The translations under genes and the position numbers were made by a program. DNA of 64,000 nt from Thalassorhabdomicrobium marinisediminis. Lineage in GTDB: Bacteria; Pseudomonadota; Alphaproteobacteria; Rhodobacterales; Rhodobacteraceae. The DNA lies in the NCBI RefSeq assembly GCF_003072065.1, contig NZ_QCYG01000002.1, forward strand, positions 62,001 to 126,000, given 5' to 3'. The notes under the pieces are model-generated. The model was not told where the DNA came from, ran no database searches, and was given only the letters and a program-made list of their open reading frames with translations. Positions within the stretch are counted from its first letter, which is position 1. Every line of letters begins with the position of its first letter. This document shows positions 1 through 8,295 of the stretch, one piece after another.

Positions 1-356
1 CCCGCGCGCTGTTCATCTCCGACTTTCTGGGCGACATAGAGACCACCGAAGCCGCCTTGACCCGCGCCGCCGACCGCGACGTGCGCGGCGCGCTGGTGCA
101 GGTGCTTGACCCCGCGGAAGAGGCGTTCCCCTACGACGGACGCACCATCTTCGAGAGCATGTCGGGCAGCGTCACCCATGAGACGTTGAAGGCCCGCGAC
201 CTGCGCGACCGCTATCTTGAGCGCCTCGCCGAGCGCAAGGACCGCCTTGCCACCCTAGCCCGCGCCACCGGATGGCAGGTCCACACCCATCACACCGATG
301 CGCCGGCCTCCGCCGCCCTGCTCTGGATCTATGCGGCCCTGGAGCGCCGCCCATGA
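1..356 (+). CDS. DUF58 domain protein, C-terminal fragment
   Basis: The reading frame is open from the left edge and ends in TGA at 354-356, so this is the last ~118 residues of a gene that starts outside the window. The visible part includes the stretch RALFISDFLGD and a conserved-looking tail (GWQVHTHHTDAPASAALL). This matches the C-terminal half of DUF58 proteins, which adopt a von Willebrand factor A-like fold and normally follow a MoxR AAA+ ATPase gene. The two membrane-protein genes that follow fit that cluster. The biochemical function of DUF58 proteins is not settled; they are thought to act with MoxR in envelope protein maturation. Family assignment is fairly sure. Confidence 0.75.
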   Translation, partial: RALFISDFLGDIETTEAALTRAADRDVRGALVQVLDPAEEAFPYDGRTIFESMSGSVTHETLKARDLRDRYLERLAERKDRLATLARATGWQVHTHHTDAPASAALLWIYAALERRP

Positions 357-372
357 CCCGCCCCCGCCCGCA

Positions 373-433
373 TCATCTTTGCTTTACAAATATCCCGGGG
401 GAGTCGCGCCCGCGCGACGGGGGCTGGCCCCCC
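373..433 (+). repeat. Intergenic repeat copy 1 (CTTTGCTT...ATATCCCGGGGG type)
   Basis: It begins TCTTTGCTTTACAAATATCC, continues with a CGGGGGAGTCGCGCC core and ends in an imperfect hairpin of G and C runs (GGGGGCTGGCCCCC). It lies 17 bases after the stop of the DUF58 gene. Three more copies occur at 7082-7140 (inverted), 10549-10606 and 16044-16102. Elements of this look are common between genes in Rhodobacteraceae. They resemble REP-type palindromic elements or 3'-end stem-loops. Confidence 0.8.
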
Positions 434-485
434 TTTGGCGGCATCGATGGTCAAAGCCTCGCTTTCAAGCCGGGCGATCAGGGCA

Positions 486-553
486 GCGCCGGCACGCCGG
501 GGGGGCGGCAACGCCGCCCCGGAGGGGCGGGACGGCGTTGCCCGGCGTGCCGC
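486..553. repeat. Long GC-rich imperfect inverted repeat
   Basis: CGGCACGCCGGG near 488 is matched by CCCGGCGTGCCG near 540, and GCAACGCCG by CGGCGTTGC just inside. The segment can therefore fold into a long cruciform or hairpin around a GGAG-containing loop. It lies directly behind repeat copy 1 and before the DUF4159 gene. Together the two elements fill most of the 238-base gap at 357-594. No open frame here looks genuine. Confidence 0.6.
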
Positions 554-594
554 CGGGCAGACCGACATGACCGCATCCCCCACCCGAGGCGCCC

Positions 595-3366
595 ATGCTG
601 ACGCTCGGCCCCCTGGGTTTCACCGCCCCCTGGCTGCTGCTCGGCCTTCTGGTGCTGCCGATCCTCTGGCTGCTGCTGCGCGCCGTGCCGCCCGCGCCCA
701 CCCGCCGCCGTTTCCCCGGCGTCGCGCTGCTGCTGGGGCTGACCGACAGCGACAGCCAGACTGACCGCACGCCGTGGTGGCTGCTGCTGTTGCGCCTGCT
801 GGCCGTGGCCGCGATCATCACCGCCTTCGCCGGCCCCGTTCTGAACCCGCAAAAACAGACCGCCGGCACCGGTCCGCTGCTGATTCTGGCCGATGGCACC
901 TGGGCCGACGCGGGCGACTGGGCGCGGCGCATCGACCGGATGGACGCGGCGCTGGCCGATGCGGCCCGCGACGGGCGCACGGCTGCGCTCGTCACGCTCA
1001 CCGATCTGCCGCCCGAGCCGCCGGTGTTTCAGGATGCGCAGGCGGTGCGGCAACGCCTCGCCTCGCTCACGCCTGCGCCCTACGCGCCCGACGCCGAAGC
1101 CCTTGCCGCTTGGGCTGCGCAGCTGGACGGCGACTTCGACACCTTCTGGCTGTCCGACGGGCTGGCCCGCGACAGCCGGGCGGACCTACTCGCAGCTCTT
1201 GAAAGGCACGGCACCGTCACCGCCTTCGAAAGCCCGCAACCGGTGCGCGCCCTGCGGCCCGCCACCTTTGAGGACGGCGCAGTCTCTGTCACCGTGCTGC
1301 GCTCGGCCCCCGGCCGCGCCACGCAGACCGCCGTCACCGCCATCGGCCTTGACCCTGCGGGGGTGGAACGCCGCCTTGCCAGCGCCCCCGCCGCCTTCGA
1401 CGCCGAGGCCACAAGCGCCACCGCGACTTTCGATCTGCCGCCCGAGTTGCGCAACCGCGTCACCCGGTTCGAGATCGCGGGCCTGCGGTCGGCGGGGGCG
1501 GTCAGCCTCACCGACGACGGGCTGAAACGGCGCGAGGTGGCGCTGCTGGCCGGTGCGACCCCGCGCGAAGCGCTCGATCTGCTCTCGCCGCTGCACTACC
1601 TGCGGCAAGCGCTGTCCCCCACGGCGGACCTGATCGACGGCCCGCTTGCGGACGTGCTGCTGGCCAACCCCGACGTAATCATTCTTTCCGATGTGGCAAC
1701 GCTGACCGACATCGAGGCCGAGGCCATGCTCGACTGGGTCGAGGCGGGCGGCCTGCTGGTGCGCTTCGCCGGACCGCGGCTTGCGGCCTCGGACGTCAGC
1801 CGCAGCGACGAAGACCCGCTGATGCCCGTGCGTCTGCGCGTGGGTGGGCGCTCCATCGGCGGGGCCATGTCCTGGGGCGAACCCAAGGCGCTGGCCCCCT
1901 TCGCCGACACCTCGCCCTTTGCAGGCCTGCCAATCCCCGAGGACGTGACCGTCTCGGCGCAGGTCATGGCGCAGCCGGACCCGACGCTGGCGTCGCGGGT
2001 GATCGCGCAACTGGCCGACGGCACGCCGCTGGTGACGCGCAAAAGCGCGGGCGACGGGGCGGTCGTGCTGTTCCACGTCACCGCCAACGCCGAATGGTCC
2101 ACCCTGCCGCTGTCGGGCCTGTTCGTGCAGATGCTCGAACGGCTCGCAGTCTCGACCCGGCCCAGCGCGCCCGACGCGGACGAGCTTACCGGCACCACAT
2201 GGCAGATCGAAGAGGTGCTGGACGCCTTCGGCACGCTGGACCGCGCCGACACGCTGCCCGGTGTGGCGGGCGAGGACCTCGCCTCTGCCCGCCCCTCGGC
2301 CACTCTGCCGCCGGGGCTTTATGCTGGTGAGGATCGCCGAATTGCTCTGAACGTCACCGACCGCGACACCGAGCTTGCCGCCGCCGTCTGGCCCGCGCGG
2401 ATCACCGTCGAAGGGCTCGATGTGCAGCGCGAGACGCTGTTGAAAGGCTGGCTGCTGGCGGCAGCGCTGGTGCTGCTGACGCTCGACATCCTCGCCTCGC
2501 TGGCGCTTTCGGGCCGGTTGCGCGGGCCGCGGGCGGGGTCCGGGGCGGCGGCGGGCGTCCTCCTCACCCTCGCGCTGGGGATGACGCCGGGGGATGCGCA
2601 GGCGCAGGACGACACCTTCGCCATCACCGCCACCTCGGACGTCGTGCTGGCCTATGTCATCACCGGCGACACCCGCGTGGACGAGATATCGGACGCGGGG
2701 CTTTACGGGCTGTCCAACATCCTGTTCCAACGTACCTCGATCGAGCCATCCTTCCCCGTGGGGATCGACATCGAAACCGACGATCTGGCGCTGTTTCCCT
2801 TCCTCTATTGGCCGATCACCGCCGACCAGCAGCTTCCCACGCGGGAAGCCTACGGCAAGCTGAACCGCTATCTGCGCACCGGCGGCATGATCCTGTTCGA
2901 CACCCGCGACGCGGACCTTGCGCGCTTCGGCTCGGCCAGCCCCGAGGGGCGCAAGCTGCAGGCCATCGCCCGCGGGCTGGACATTCCACCGCTTGAGCCG
3001 ATCCCGGAAGATCACGTGCTCACCCGCACCTTCTATCTGTTGCAGGATTTCCCCGGCCGTCACCCGGGCCGCGATGTCTGGGTCGAGGCTGCACCCGCCG
3101 GGGCCGAGCGGGCCGAGGGCATGCCGTTCCGCGACCTCAACGACGGGGTGACGCCAGTGGTGATCGGCGGCAACGATTGGGCGGCGGCCTGGGCCACGGA
3201 CCAGTTGGGCAACCCGCTGGTGCCCGTGGGCCGCGGTCAGGCCGGACAGCGCCAGCGCGAGATCGCGTTGCGGTTCGGGGTGAACCTGATCATGCATGTG
3301 CTGACCGGAAATTATAAATCCGATCAAGTGCATGTGCCCGCATTGCTGGACCGTTTGGGGCAATGA
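595..3366 (+). CDS. BatA/DUF4159 membrane protein
   Basis: This 923-residue membrane protein starts with a BatA-like N-terminus: two hydrophobic segments at ~10-32 and ~60-82 around the motif RRRFPGVALLLGL. A long periplasmic-type middle follows, then further hydrophobic segments at ~618-640 and ~655-670. The C-terminal third (~675-905, DDTFAITATSDVVLAYVITG... RYLRTGGMILFDTRD) matches DUF4159. Such proteins sit beside MoxR, DUF58 and GATase-like membrane proteins, as here. Their role is unknown, with envelope protein quality control or metalloprotein maturation proposed. The start is the first ATG that gives the BatA N-terminus; its ribosome site is weak. Confidence 0.85.
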   Translation: MLTLGPLGFTAPWLLLGLLVLPILWLLLRAVPPAPTRRRFPGVALLLGLTDSDSQTDRTPWWLLLLRLLAVAAIITAFAGPVLNPQKQTAGTGPLLILADGTWADAGDWARRIDRMDAALADAARDGRTAALVTLTDLPPEPPVFQDAQAVRQRLASLTPAPYAPDAEALAAWAAQLDGDFDTFWLSDGLARDSRADLLAALERHGTVTAFESPQPVRALRPATFEDGAVSVTVLRSAPGRATQTAVTAIGLDPAGVERRLASAPAAFDAEATSATATFDLPPELRNRVTRFEIAGLRSAGAVSLTDDGLKRREVALLAGATPREALDLLSPLHYLRQALSPTADLIDGPLADVLLANPDVIILSDVATLTDIEAEAMLDWVEAGGLLVRFAGPRLAASDVSRSDEDPLMPVRLRVGGRSIGGAMSWGEPKALAPFADTSPFAGLPIPEDVTVSAQVMAQPDPTLASRVIAQLADGTPLVTRKSAGDGAVVLFHVTANAEWSTLPLSGLFVQMLERLAVSTRPSAPDADELTGTTWQIEEVLDAFGTLDRADTLPGVAGEDLASARPSATLPPGLYAGEDRRIALNVTDRDTELAAAVWPARITVEGLDVQRETLLKGWLLAAALVLLTLDILASLALSGRLRGPRAGSGAAAGVLLTLALGMTPGDAQAQDDTFAITATSDVVLAYVITGDTRVDEISDAGLYGLSNILFQRTSIEPSFPVGIDIETDDLALFPFLYWPITADQQLPTREAYGKLNRYLRTGGMILFDTRDADLARFGSASPEGRKLQAIARGLDIPPLEPIPEDHVLTRTFYLLQDFPGRHPGRDVWVEAAPAGAERAEGMPFRDLNDGVTPVVIGGNDWAAAWATDQLGNPLVPVGRGQAGQRQREIALRFGVNLIMHVLTGNYKSDQVHVPALLDRLGQ

Positions 3367-3442
3367 ATATGGGGGATCGACTTGACGCAATGTGCGCCTC
3401 CGGCGGGAGTTTTCCCGGTCAGATGAAACAGGGGCGGTGGCG

Positions 3443-5560
3443 ATGATCGGACAGGTTATTCTTGATCCGCTGGTGCCGTGGATGGTGCTTTACGGACTGG
3501 CGGCGCTGGCCTTGGTCGGGCTGGTCGTGGCGGTCTGGCGGCGGTTGTCGGGCTGGGCGCTGCGGGCGCTGGCGGCGCTGGTGATCCTCGGCGCCATGGC
3601 CAACCCGTCGCTGCAGCGGGATGAGCGCGACCGGTTGTCGGATATCGTGATCGCCGTGGTCGATGAAAGCGCCAGCCAGCGTCTGTCGGATCGTGGCGCG
3701 CAATCGGCGGCGGCGCTGGAGCATCTGCGGGCCGAGGTCGCCGCGCGCCCGGATACGGAGCTGCGCGAGGTGATGTTGGGCGACGGTGCGGACAACGCCG
3801 GAACCGAACTGATGACCGCCCTGTCGGGGGCGCTGGCCGAAGAGCCGCAGGCGCGGATCGCGGGTATGGTGCTGATCACCGACGGGCGCGTCCATGACAT
3901 GAGCGCCGCCCCCGCCCGCCTGCCCGCGCCGCTGCACGTCCTGCTCAGCGGCCGCGACGGCGATTGGGACCGCCGGCTGGTGGTCAAGAACGCCCCCGCT
4001 TTCGCCATTCTGGGTGAGCCGGTGTCCCTGACCCTGCGGATCGAGGATCAGGGCGCCGCCCCCGAGACGCGCTTCGTCGATCTGGGCATCGCCATCGACG
4101 GCGGCCCGCCGCTGGCGTTCCAGATGCCGGTGAACCGGGATGTGGAGCTGCCCATCGACCTGCCCCACGGCGGGCTGAACGTGTTGCAGTTCAGCACGCC
4201 TGCGCAAGTAGGCGAATTGACCGACCGCAACAACGACGCGGTGATCCAGATCAACGGGGTGCGCGACCGGCTGCGGGTGCTTCTGGTCAGCGGCGAACCC
4301 CACGCAGGTGAGCGCACATGGCGCAATCTGCTCAAGTCCGACCGGGCGGTGGACCTGGTCCACTTCACAATCCTGCGCCCGCCGGAAAAGCAGGACGGGG
4401 TGCCGGTGAACGAATTGTCGCTCATCGCTTTCCCCACGCGCGAGCTGTTTTTGGAGAAGGTGGACGAGTTCGATTTGATCATCTTCGACCGCTACAAACG
4501 GCGCGGCATTCTGCCGTCGCTCTATCTTGAAAGCGTGGCGGATTATGTGCGCGCGGGCGGGGCTGTGCTGGTCTCGGCCGGGCCGGATTATGCCAGCGCC
4601 GACAGTCTCTATCGCTCGCCCCTCGGGGCGGTCCTGCCCGGCGCGCCCACCGCGCGGGTCTATGAGGAAGGGTTCACGCCGCAGATCACCGAGCTGGGCC
4701 AGCGGCATCCGGTGACCGAAGGGTTGGACCAGGTCAGCGGACGCACTGTGGACGAGGACGGCGAAGGCCCCGGCTGGGGCCGCTGGTTGCGCCAGATCGA
4801 CGTGGAGCCCTCGGCTGGCTCCGATGTCGTCATGTCCGGGATCGACGCCCAGCCACTGCTGATGCTCGAGAGGGTGGACGAGGGGCGCGTGGCGCTGCTG
4901 GCCTCGGACCATGCCTGGCTTTGGGATCGCGGGTTCGAGGGGGGCGGCCCGCAGCTCGAACTGCTGCGCCGGCTGGCCCACTGGATGATGAAAGAACCGG
5001 AGCTTGAGGAAGAGACGCTGACGGTCGAGCCCACTGGCCTGACCATGCGCATCCTGCGTCGCACCTTGCAAGACAGCGTCGGCGCGGTGACGATCACCCA
5101 CCCGGACGGGACCGAAAGCAGCGTCACGCTGGACGAGGTGGCACCGGGGCGGCACGCCTTGACCTGGGAGGCACCGGAGGTCGGCCTCTACCGGTTGCGC
5201 GAAGGCGAGGTCGAGACGGTGATCGCCCTTGGCCCCGCCGCCCCGCGCGAGTTCGAGCAGACCATTGCCACCGGCGAGACTTTGGACGCTGTGGTGGCGC
5301 AAACCAATGGCGCCGTGGTGCGGATCGAAGAGGGTCTGCCAAGTCTGCGCGCGGTGCGGGCGGGCCGCCCCGCCGCCGGGCGCGGCTGGATCGGCCTCAC
5401 CCCGCGCGACGCCTATCGCACGGTGGACGTGCGCGTTCTGCCACTGCTGCCCGAATGGCTCGCGCTGCTGCTGGCGGGTGCGCTGGTGATCGGGGCGTGG
5501 TTGTTCGAGGGCCGCCGCTCCCCCCGCTTGCGCGATGCGGGCGCGACCCGGGGTCGATAG
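3443..5560 (+). CDS. Membrane protein with glutamine amidotransferase-like domain
   Basis: The product has about 705 residues. Two membrane helices at the N-terminus (LVPWMVLYGLAALALVGLVV and the next ~20 residues) are followed by a large exported region with a VWA-like stretch (IVIAVVDESASQRL) and a class I GATase-like fold (VADYVRAGGAVLVSAGPDYA), then one C-terminal helix (LPEWLALLLAGALVIGAWLF). No obvious GATase Cys-His-Glu triad is visible, so it is probably not catalytic. I chose the ATG at 3443 because AGGGGC lies nine bases upstream; an ATG at 3392 would add 17 unconvincing residues. It closes the MoxR/DUF58/DUF4159 cluster and probably works with those proteins. Confidence 0.8.
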   Translation: MIGQVILDPLVPWMVLYGLAALALVGLVVAVWRRLSGWALRALAALVILGAMANPSLQRDERDRLSDIVIAVVDESASQRLSDRGAQSAAALEHLRAEVAARPDTELREVMLGDGADNAGTELMTALSGALAEEPQARIAGMVLITDGRVHDMSAAPARLPAPLHVLLSGRDGDWDRRLVVKNAPAFAILGEPVSLTLRIEDQGAAPETRFVDLGIAIDGGPPLAFQMPVNRDVELPIDLPHGGLNVLQFSTPAQVGELTDRNNDAVIQINGVRDRLRVLLVSGEPHAGERTWRNLLKSDRAVDLVHFTILRPPEKQDGVPVNELSLIAFPTRELFLEKVDEFDLIIFDRYKRRGILPSLYLESVADYVRAGGAVLVSAGPDYASADSLYRSPLGAVLPGAPTARVYEEGFTPQITELGQRHPVTEGLDQVSGRTVDEDGEGPGWGRWLRQIDVEPSAGSDVVMSGIDAQPLLMLERVDEGRVALLASDHAWLWDRGFEGGGPQLELLRRLAHWMMKEPELEEETLTVEPTGLTMRILRRTLQDSVGAVTITHPDGTESSVTLDEVAPGRHALTWEAPEVGLYRLREGEVETVIALGPAAPREFEQTIATGETLDAVVAQTNGAVVRIEEGLPSLRAVRAGRPAAGRGWIGLTPRDAYRTVDVRVLPLLPEWLALLLAGALVIGAWLFEGRRSPRLRDAGATRGR

Positions 5561-5611
5561 ACTTCGCGCGGCAGAGGTTCTATTGCTGTCGCAAGCTGAG
5601 GGAGGCGCAAC

Positions 5612-7051
5612 ATGGAGATGCCGGAACCGGATACCACGGTGCTGTCGCGCAAGGCGCAGATCGTGGCCCGTCTGCAGTCGGTGCTGCCCACGGGCGCGGT
5701 GATCCATACGCCCGCCGAGGTGCGCGCCTATGAGTGTGACGCGCTCACCGCTTACCGGTGCCCGCCGCTCTGTGCGGTGCTTCCGGCCTCCACCGATGAG
5801 GTCGCGGCGGTGCTGAAAATCTGTCACGAGTTGGGCGTGCCGGTGGTGCCGCGCGGAGCGGGCACCTCGCTTGCGGGCGGGTCGCTGCCCACGGCGGATT
5901 GCGTGATCTTGGGCACCGCGCGGCTGACGGCGGTGATCGAAACAAACTACGCCGACCGCTACATTCGCGTCGGCGCCGGGCGCACCAACCTGAGCGTCAC
6001 CGGCGCGGTTGAGGCGGCGGGGTATTTCTACGCCCCCGATCCGTCGAGCCAGCTGGCCTGTGCCATCGCGGGCAACATCGCGATGAACTCCGGCGGGGCG
6101 CATTGCCTGAAATACGGGGTGACGACGAACAACCTTCTGGGCGTCACGATGGTGCTGATGGATGGCACCGTGACCGAGATCGGCGGCGCGCATCTGGACG
6201 CGGGCGGGCTGGACCTTCTGGGGGTGATCTGTGGCTCCGAAGGGCAGTTGGGCGTGGTGACCGAAGCCACCCTGCGCATCCTGCACAAGCCCGAAGGCGC
6301 GCGCCCGGTGCTCATGGGGTTCAACGACAACGCCGTGGCCGGGGCCTGCGTGGCTGACATCATCAAGGCGGGGGTTCTGCCCGTGGCGATCGAGTTCATG
6401 GACCGGCTGTGCATCGAGACGACGGACCGGTTTTCCGGCGCGGGCTATCCCGATTGCGAGGCTTTGCTCATCGTCGAGGTCGAAGGCTCACCAGCCGAGA
6501 TCGACGCGCAGCTTGCGCTGATCCTCGATATTGCCCGGCGGCACGATCCGGTCGAGCTGCGCGAGGCCCGGACCGAGGCAGAGGCCGCGCGCATCTGGCT
6601 GGGGCGCAAGTCCGCCTTCGGGGCTTTGGGGCAAATTGCCGATTACATGTGTCTGGACGGCACGATCCCCGTATCGTCGCTGCCGATGGTGCTGCGCCGG
6701 ATCGGCGAGCTGTCCGAGCACTACGGGTTGCAGGTGGGCAACGTCTTCCACGCGGGCGACGGCAACATGCACCCGCTGATCTGCTACGACGCGAACAAAC
6801 CCGGCGATCTGGACCGGTGCGAGGCGATGGGCGCGGACATCCTCAAGCTCTGCGTCGATGCGGGGGGCTGCCTGACCGGAGAACATGGGGTCGGCGTCGA
6901 GAAGCGCGATCTGATGCTGCATCAATATGCGCCTGAAGATCTGGAGGCACAGATGGCGGTGAAGGACGTTTTCGACCCGGCCTGGCTGCTGAACCCGGCG
7001 AAAGTGTTTCCGCTGGCCTGCAGCGCCGGGCGCCGGATGGCGGCAGAGTGA
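5612..7051 (+). CDS. glcD: Glycolate oxidase, FAD-linked subunit GlcD
   Basis: GlcD oxidises glycolate to glyoxylate within the GlcDEF complex, passing electrons via GlcF to the quinone pool. The 479-residue product has the PCMH-type FAD-binding domain at ~50-230, with VVPRGAGTSLAGG and the SSQLACAIAGNIAMNSGGAH stretch. The FAD-oxidase C-terminal domain follows, with HAGDGNMHP at ~380 and GCLTGEHGVG near 430. A clear ribosome site (GGGAGGCGCAAC) precedes the ATG. glcE and glcF follow in order, which separates it from the D-lactate dehydrogenase homologues that stand alone. Confidence 0.95.
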   Translation: MEMPEPDTTVLSRKAQIVARLQSVLPTGAVIHTPAEVRAYECDALTAYRCPPLCAVLPASTDEVAAVLKICHELGVPVVPRGAGTSLAGGSLPTADCVILGTARLTAVIETNYADRYIRVGAGRTNLSVTGAVEAAGYFYAPDPSSQLACAIAGNIAMNSGGAHCLKYGVTTNNLLGVTMVLMDGTVTEIGGAHLDAGGLDLLGVICGSEGQLGVVTEATLRILHKPEGARPVLMGFNDNAVAGACVADIIKAGVLPVAIEFMDRLCIETTDRFSGAGYPDCEALLIVEVEGSPAEIDAQLALILDIARRHDPVELREARTEAEAARIWLGRKSAFGALGQIADYMCLDGTIPVSSLPMVLRRIGELSEHYGLQVGNVFHAGDGNMHPLICYDANKPGDLDRCEAMGADILKLCVDAGGCLTGEHGVGVEKRDLMLHQYAPEDLEAQMAVKDVFDPAWLLNPAKVFPLACSAGRRMAAE

Positions 7052-7081
7052 GGCGGGCGGCGCATGGTCGCAAGCGCCGCA

Positions 7082-7140
7082 GGGGGCCAGCCCCCGTCGC
7101 GCAGGCGCGACTCCCCCGGGATATTTATGAAGCAAAGATG
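7082..7140 (-). repeat. Intergenic repeat copy 2 (inverted), between glcD and glcE
   Basis: This is the reverse complement of the repeat at 373-433. The G/C-run hairpin (GGGGGCCAGCCCCC) comes first and the sequence ends in CCCCCGGGATATTTATGAAGC. It fills nearly all of the glcD-glcE gap and stops six bases before the glcE start, so it must be transcribed if the genes form one operon. It may influence the relative amounts of GlcD and GlcE. Confidence 0.8.
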
Positions 7141-7145
7141 AGCGG

Positions 7146-8294
7146 ATGAGACCCGAGAGCGAAACAGATCTGGCCGAGGTTATCCGGGCCGCGCCGGGGC
7201 CGTTGCGGATCACCGGCGGCGGCACCCGTCCGATCGGCGCGCCGGTCGAGGGGGCTGTGCTGGAGACGGGCGGCCTCAGCGGCATCACGCTTTATGAACC
7301 CGCCGCCCTGACGCTGGTGGTGCGCGCGGGCACGCCGCTGGCCGAGATCGAGGCCGCCTTGGCCGAGCAAAATCAACGACTGGCGTTCGAGCCGATGGAT
7401 CATCGCAAGCTGTTGGGCACCCGCGGCGCGCCCACCATCGGCGGCGTTGTCGCGGGCAATGTCAGCGGGCCACGGCGCATCTGGGTCGGGGCCTGCCGGG
7501 ATCACATGCTGGGGGTGCGTTTCGTGGACGGCAACGGCACGATCCTCAAGAACGGCGGGCGGGTGATGAAGAACGTTACCGGCTACGATCTGGTGAAACT
7601 GATGACCGGTGCCTACGGGACGTTGGGGGTGCTGACCGAGGTTTCGTTCAAGGTTTTGCCGCGCCCGGAGACCTGCGCGACGCTGGTGCTGCGCGGGCTG
7701 GACCCGACGCGTGCGGTGGCGGCAATGGCGGCAGCACTCGGCTCGCCCTACGAGGTGACGGGCGCGGCAACGCAGGTCAGCGGCGCGGTCTGCCTGCGCC
7801 TTGAAGGGTTCGCAGACTCGGTCGCCTACCGTGTGGATGCTTTGCAGCGCGTGCTGGCGGACTTCGGCGCTGCGGAGGTTTTGGATGCGGCGGCTTCGGC
7901 GGCGCTCTGGACCGAGCTGCAGGATGTGGTGGCGCTGGCGTCGCACGACACTGTCCTGCGGGTCTCGGTGAAACCTTCGGACGGACCGGGGGTGCAGGCG
8001 GTCGTGGAGGCCGCACGCACGGACGGTGCGGCGGTGCAGACCGACTGGGGCGGCGGCTTGCTCTGGATCGGCACGTCGGCCCCGGACAGGGATTGCGTTG
8101 GGCTGATTGATGATCTGCGCGCCCATTGCGCCAGCGTCGGTGGCCATGTGACGGTGATCAAAGCGTCCGCTCATCTGCGCCGCGCGGTGCCGGTGTTCCA
8201 GCCCGAACCGGCCACGCTGGCGACGCTTTCGTCGGGTCTGCGCGCACGCTTCGATCCGCGCGGTATCCTGAACCCCGGCCTGATGGGGGCCTGA
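7146..8294 (+). CDS. glcE: Glycolate oxidase subunit GlcE
   Basis: GlcE is the second flavin-domain subunit of glycolate oxidase. The 382-residue product has a PCMH-type FAD-binding domain in its first half: RITGGGTRPIGAP, TLVVRAGTPLAEIEA, GTRGAPTIGGVVAGN and GGRVMKNVTGYDLVKLMTGA. The C-terminus ends ARFDPRGILNPG, typical of this family. The glcF start follows immediately. No strong ribosome site is visible because repeat copy 2 abuts the start, so translation may depend on coupling or be modest. Confidence 0.93.
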   Translation: MRPESETDLAEVIRAAPGPLRITGGGTRPIGAPVEGAVLETGGLSGITLYEPAALTLVVRAGTPLAEIEAALAEQNQRLAFEPMDHRKLLGTRGAPTIGGVVAGNVSGPRRIWVGACRDHMLGVRFVDGNGTILKNGGRVMKNVTGYDLVKLMTGAYGTLGVLTEVSFKVLPRPETCATLVLRGLDPTRAVAAMAAALGSPYEVTGAATQVSGAVCLRLEGFADSVAYRVDALQRVLADFGAAEVLDAAASAALWTELQDVVALASHDTVLRVSVKPSDGPGVQAVVEAARTDGAAVQTDWGGGLLWIGTSAPDRDCVGLIDDLRAHCASVGGHVTVIKASAHLRRAVPVFQPEPATLATLSSGLRARFDPRGILNPGLMGA

Positions 8295-8295
8295 C

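Noticed and set aside
1186-3390. Long minus-strand open frame opposite the DUF4159 gene
   Set aside because: High-GC shadow; the product is rich in Arg, Gly, His and Gln with no family, while the plus strand gives a clear protein.
3419-6286. 955-residue minus-strand open frame
   Set aside because: It spans two well-supported opposite genes (3443-5560 and glcD) and looks like a composition artefact.
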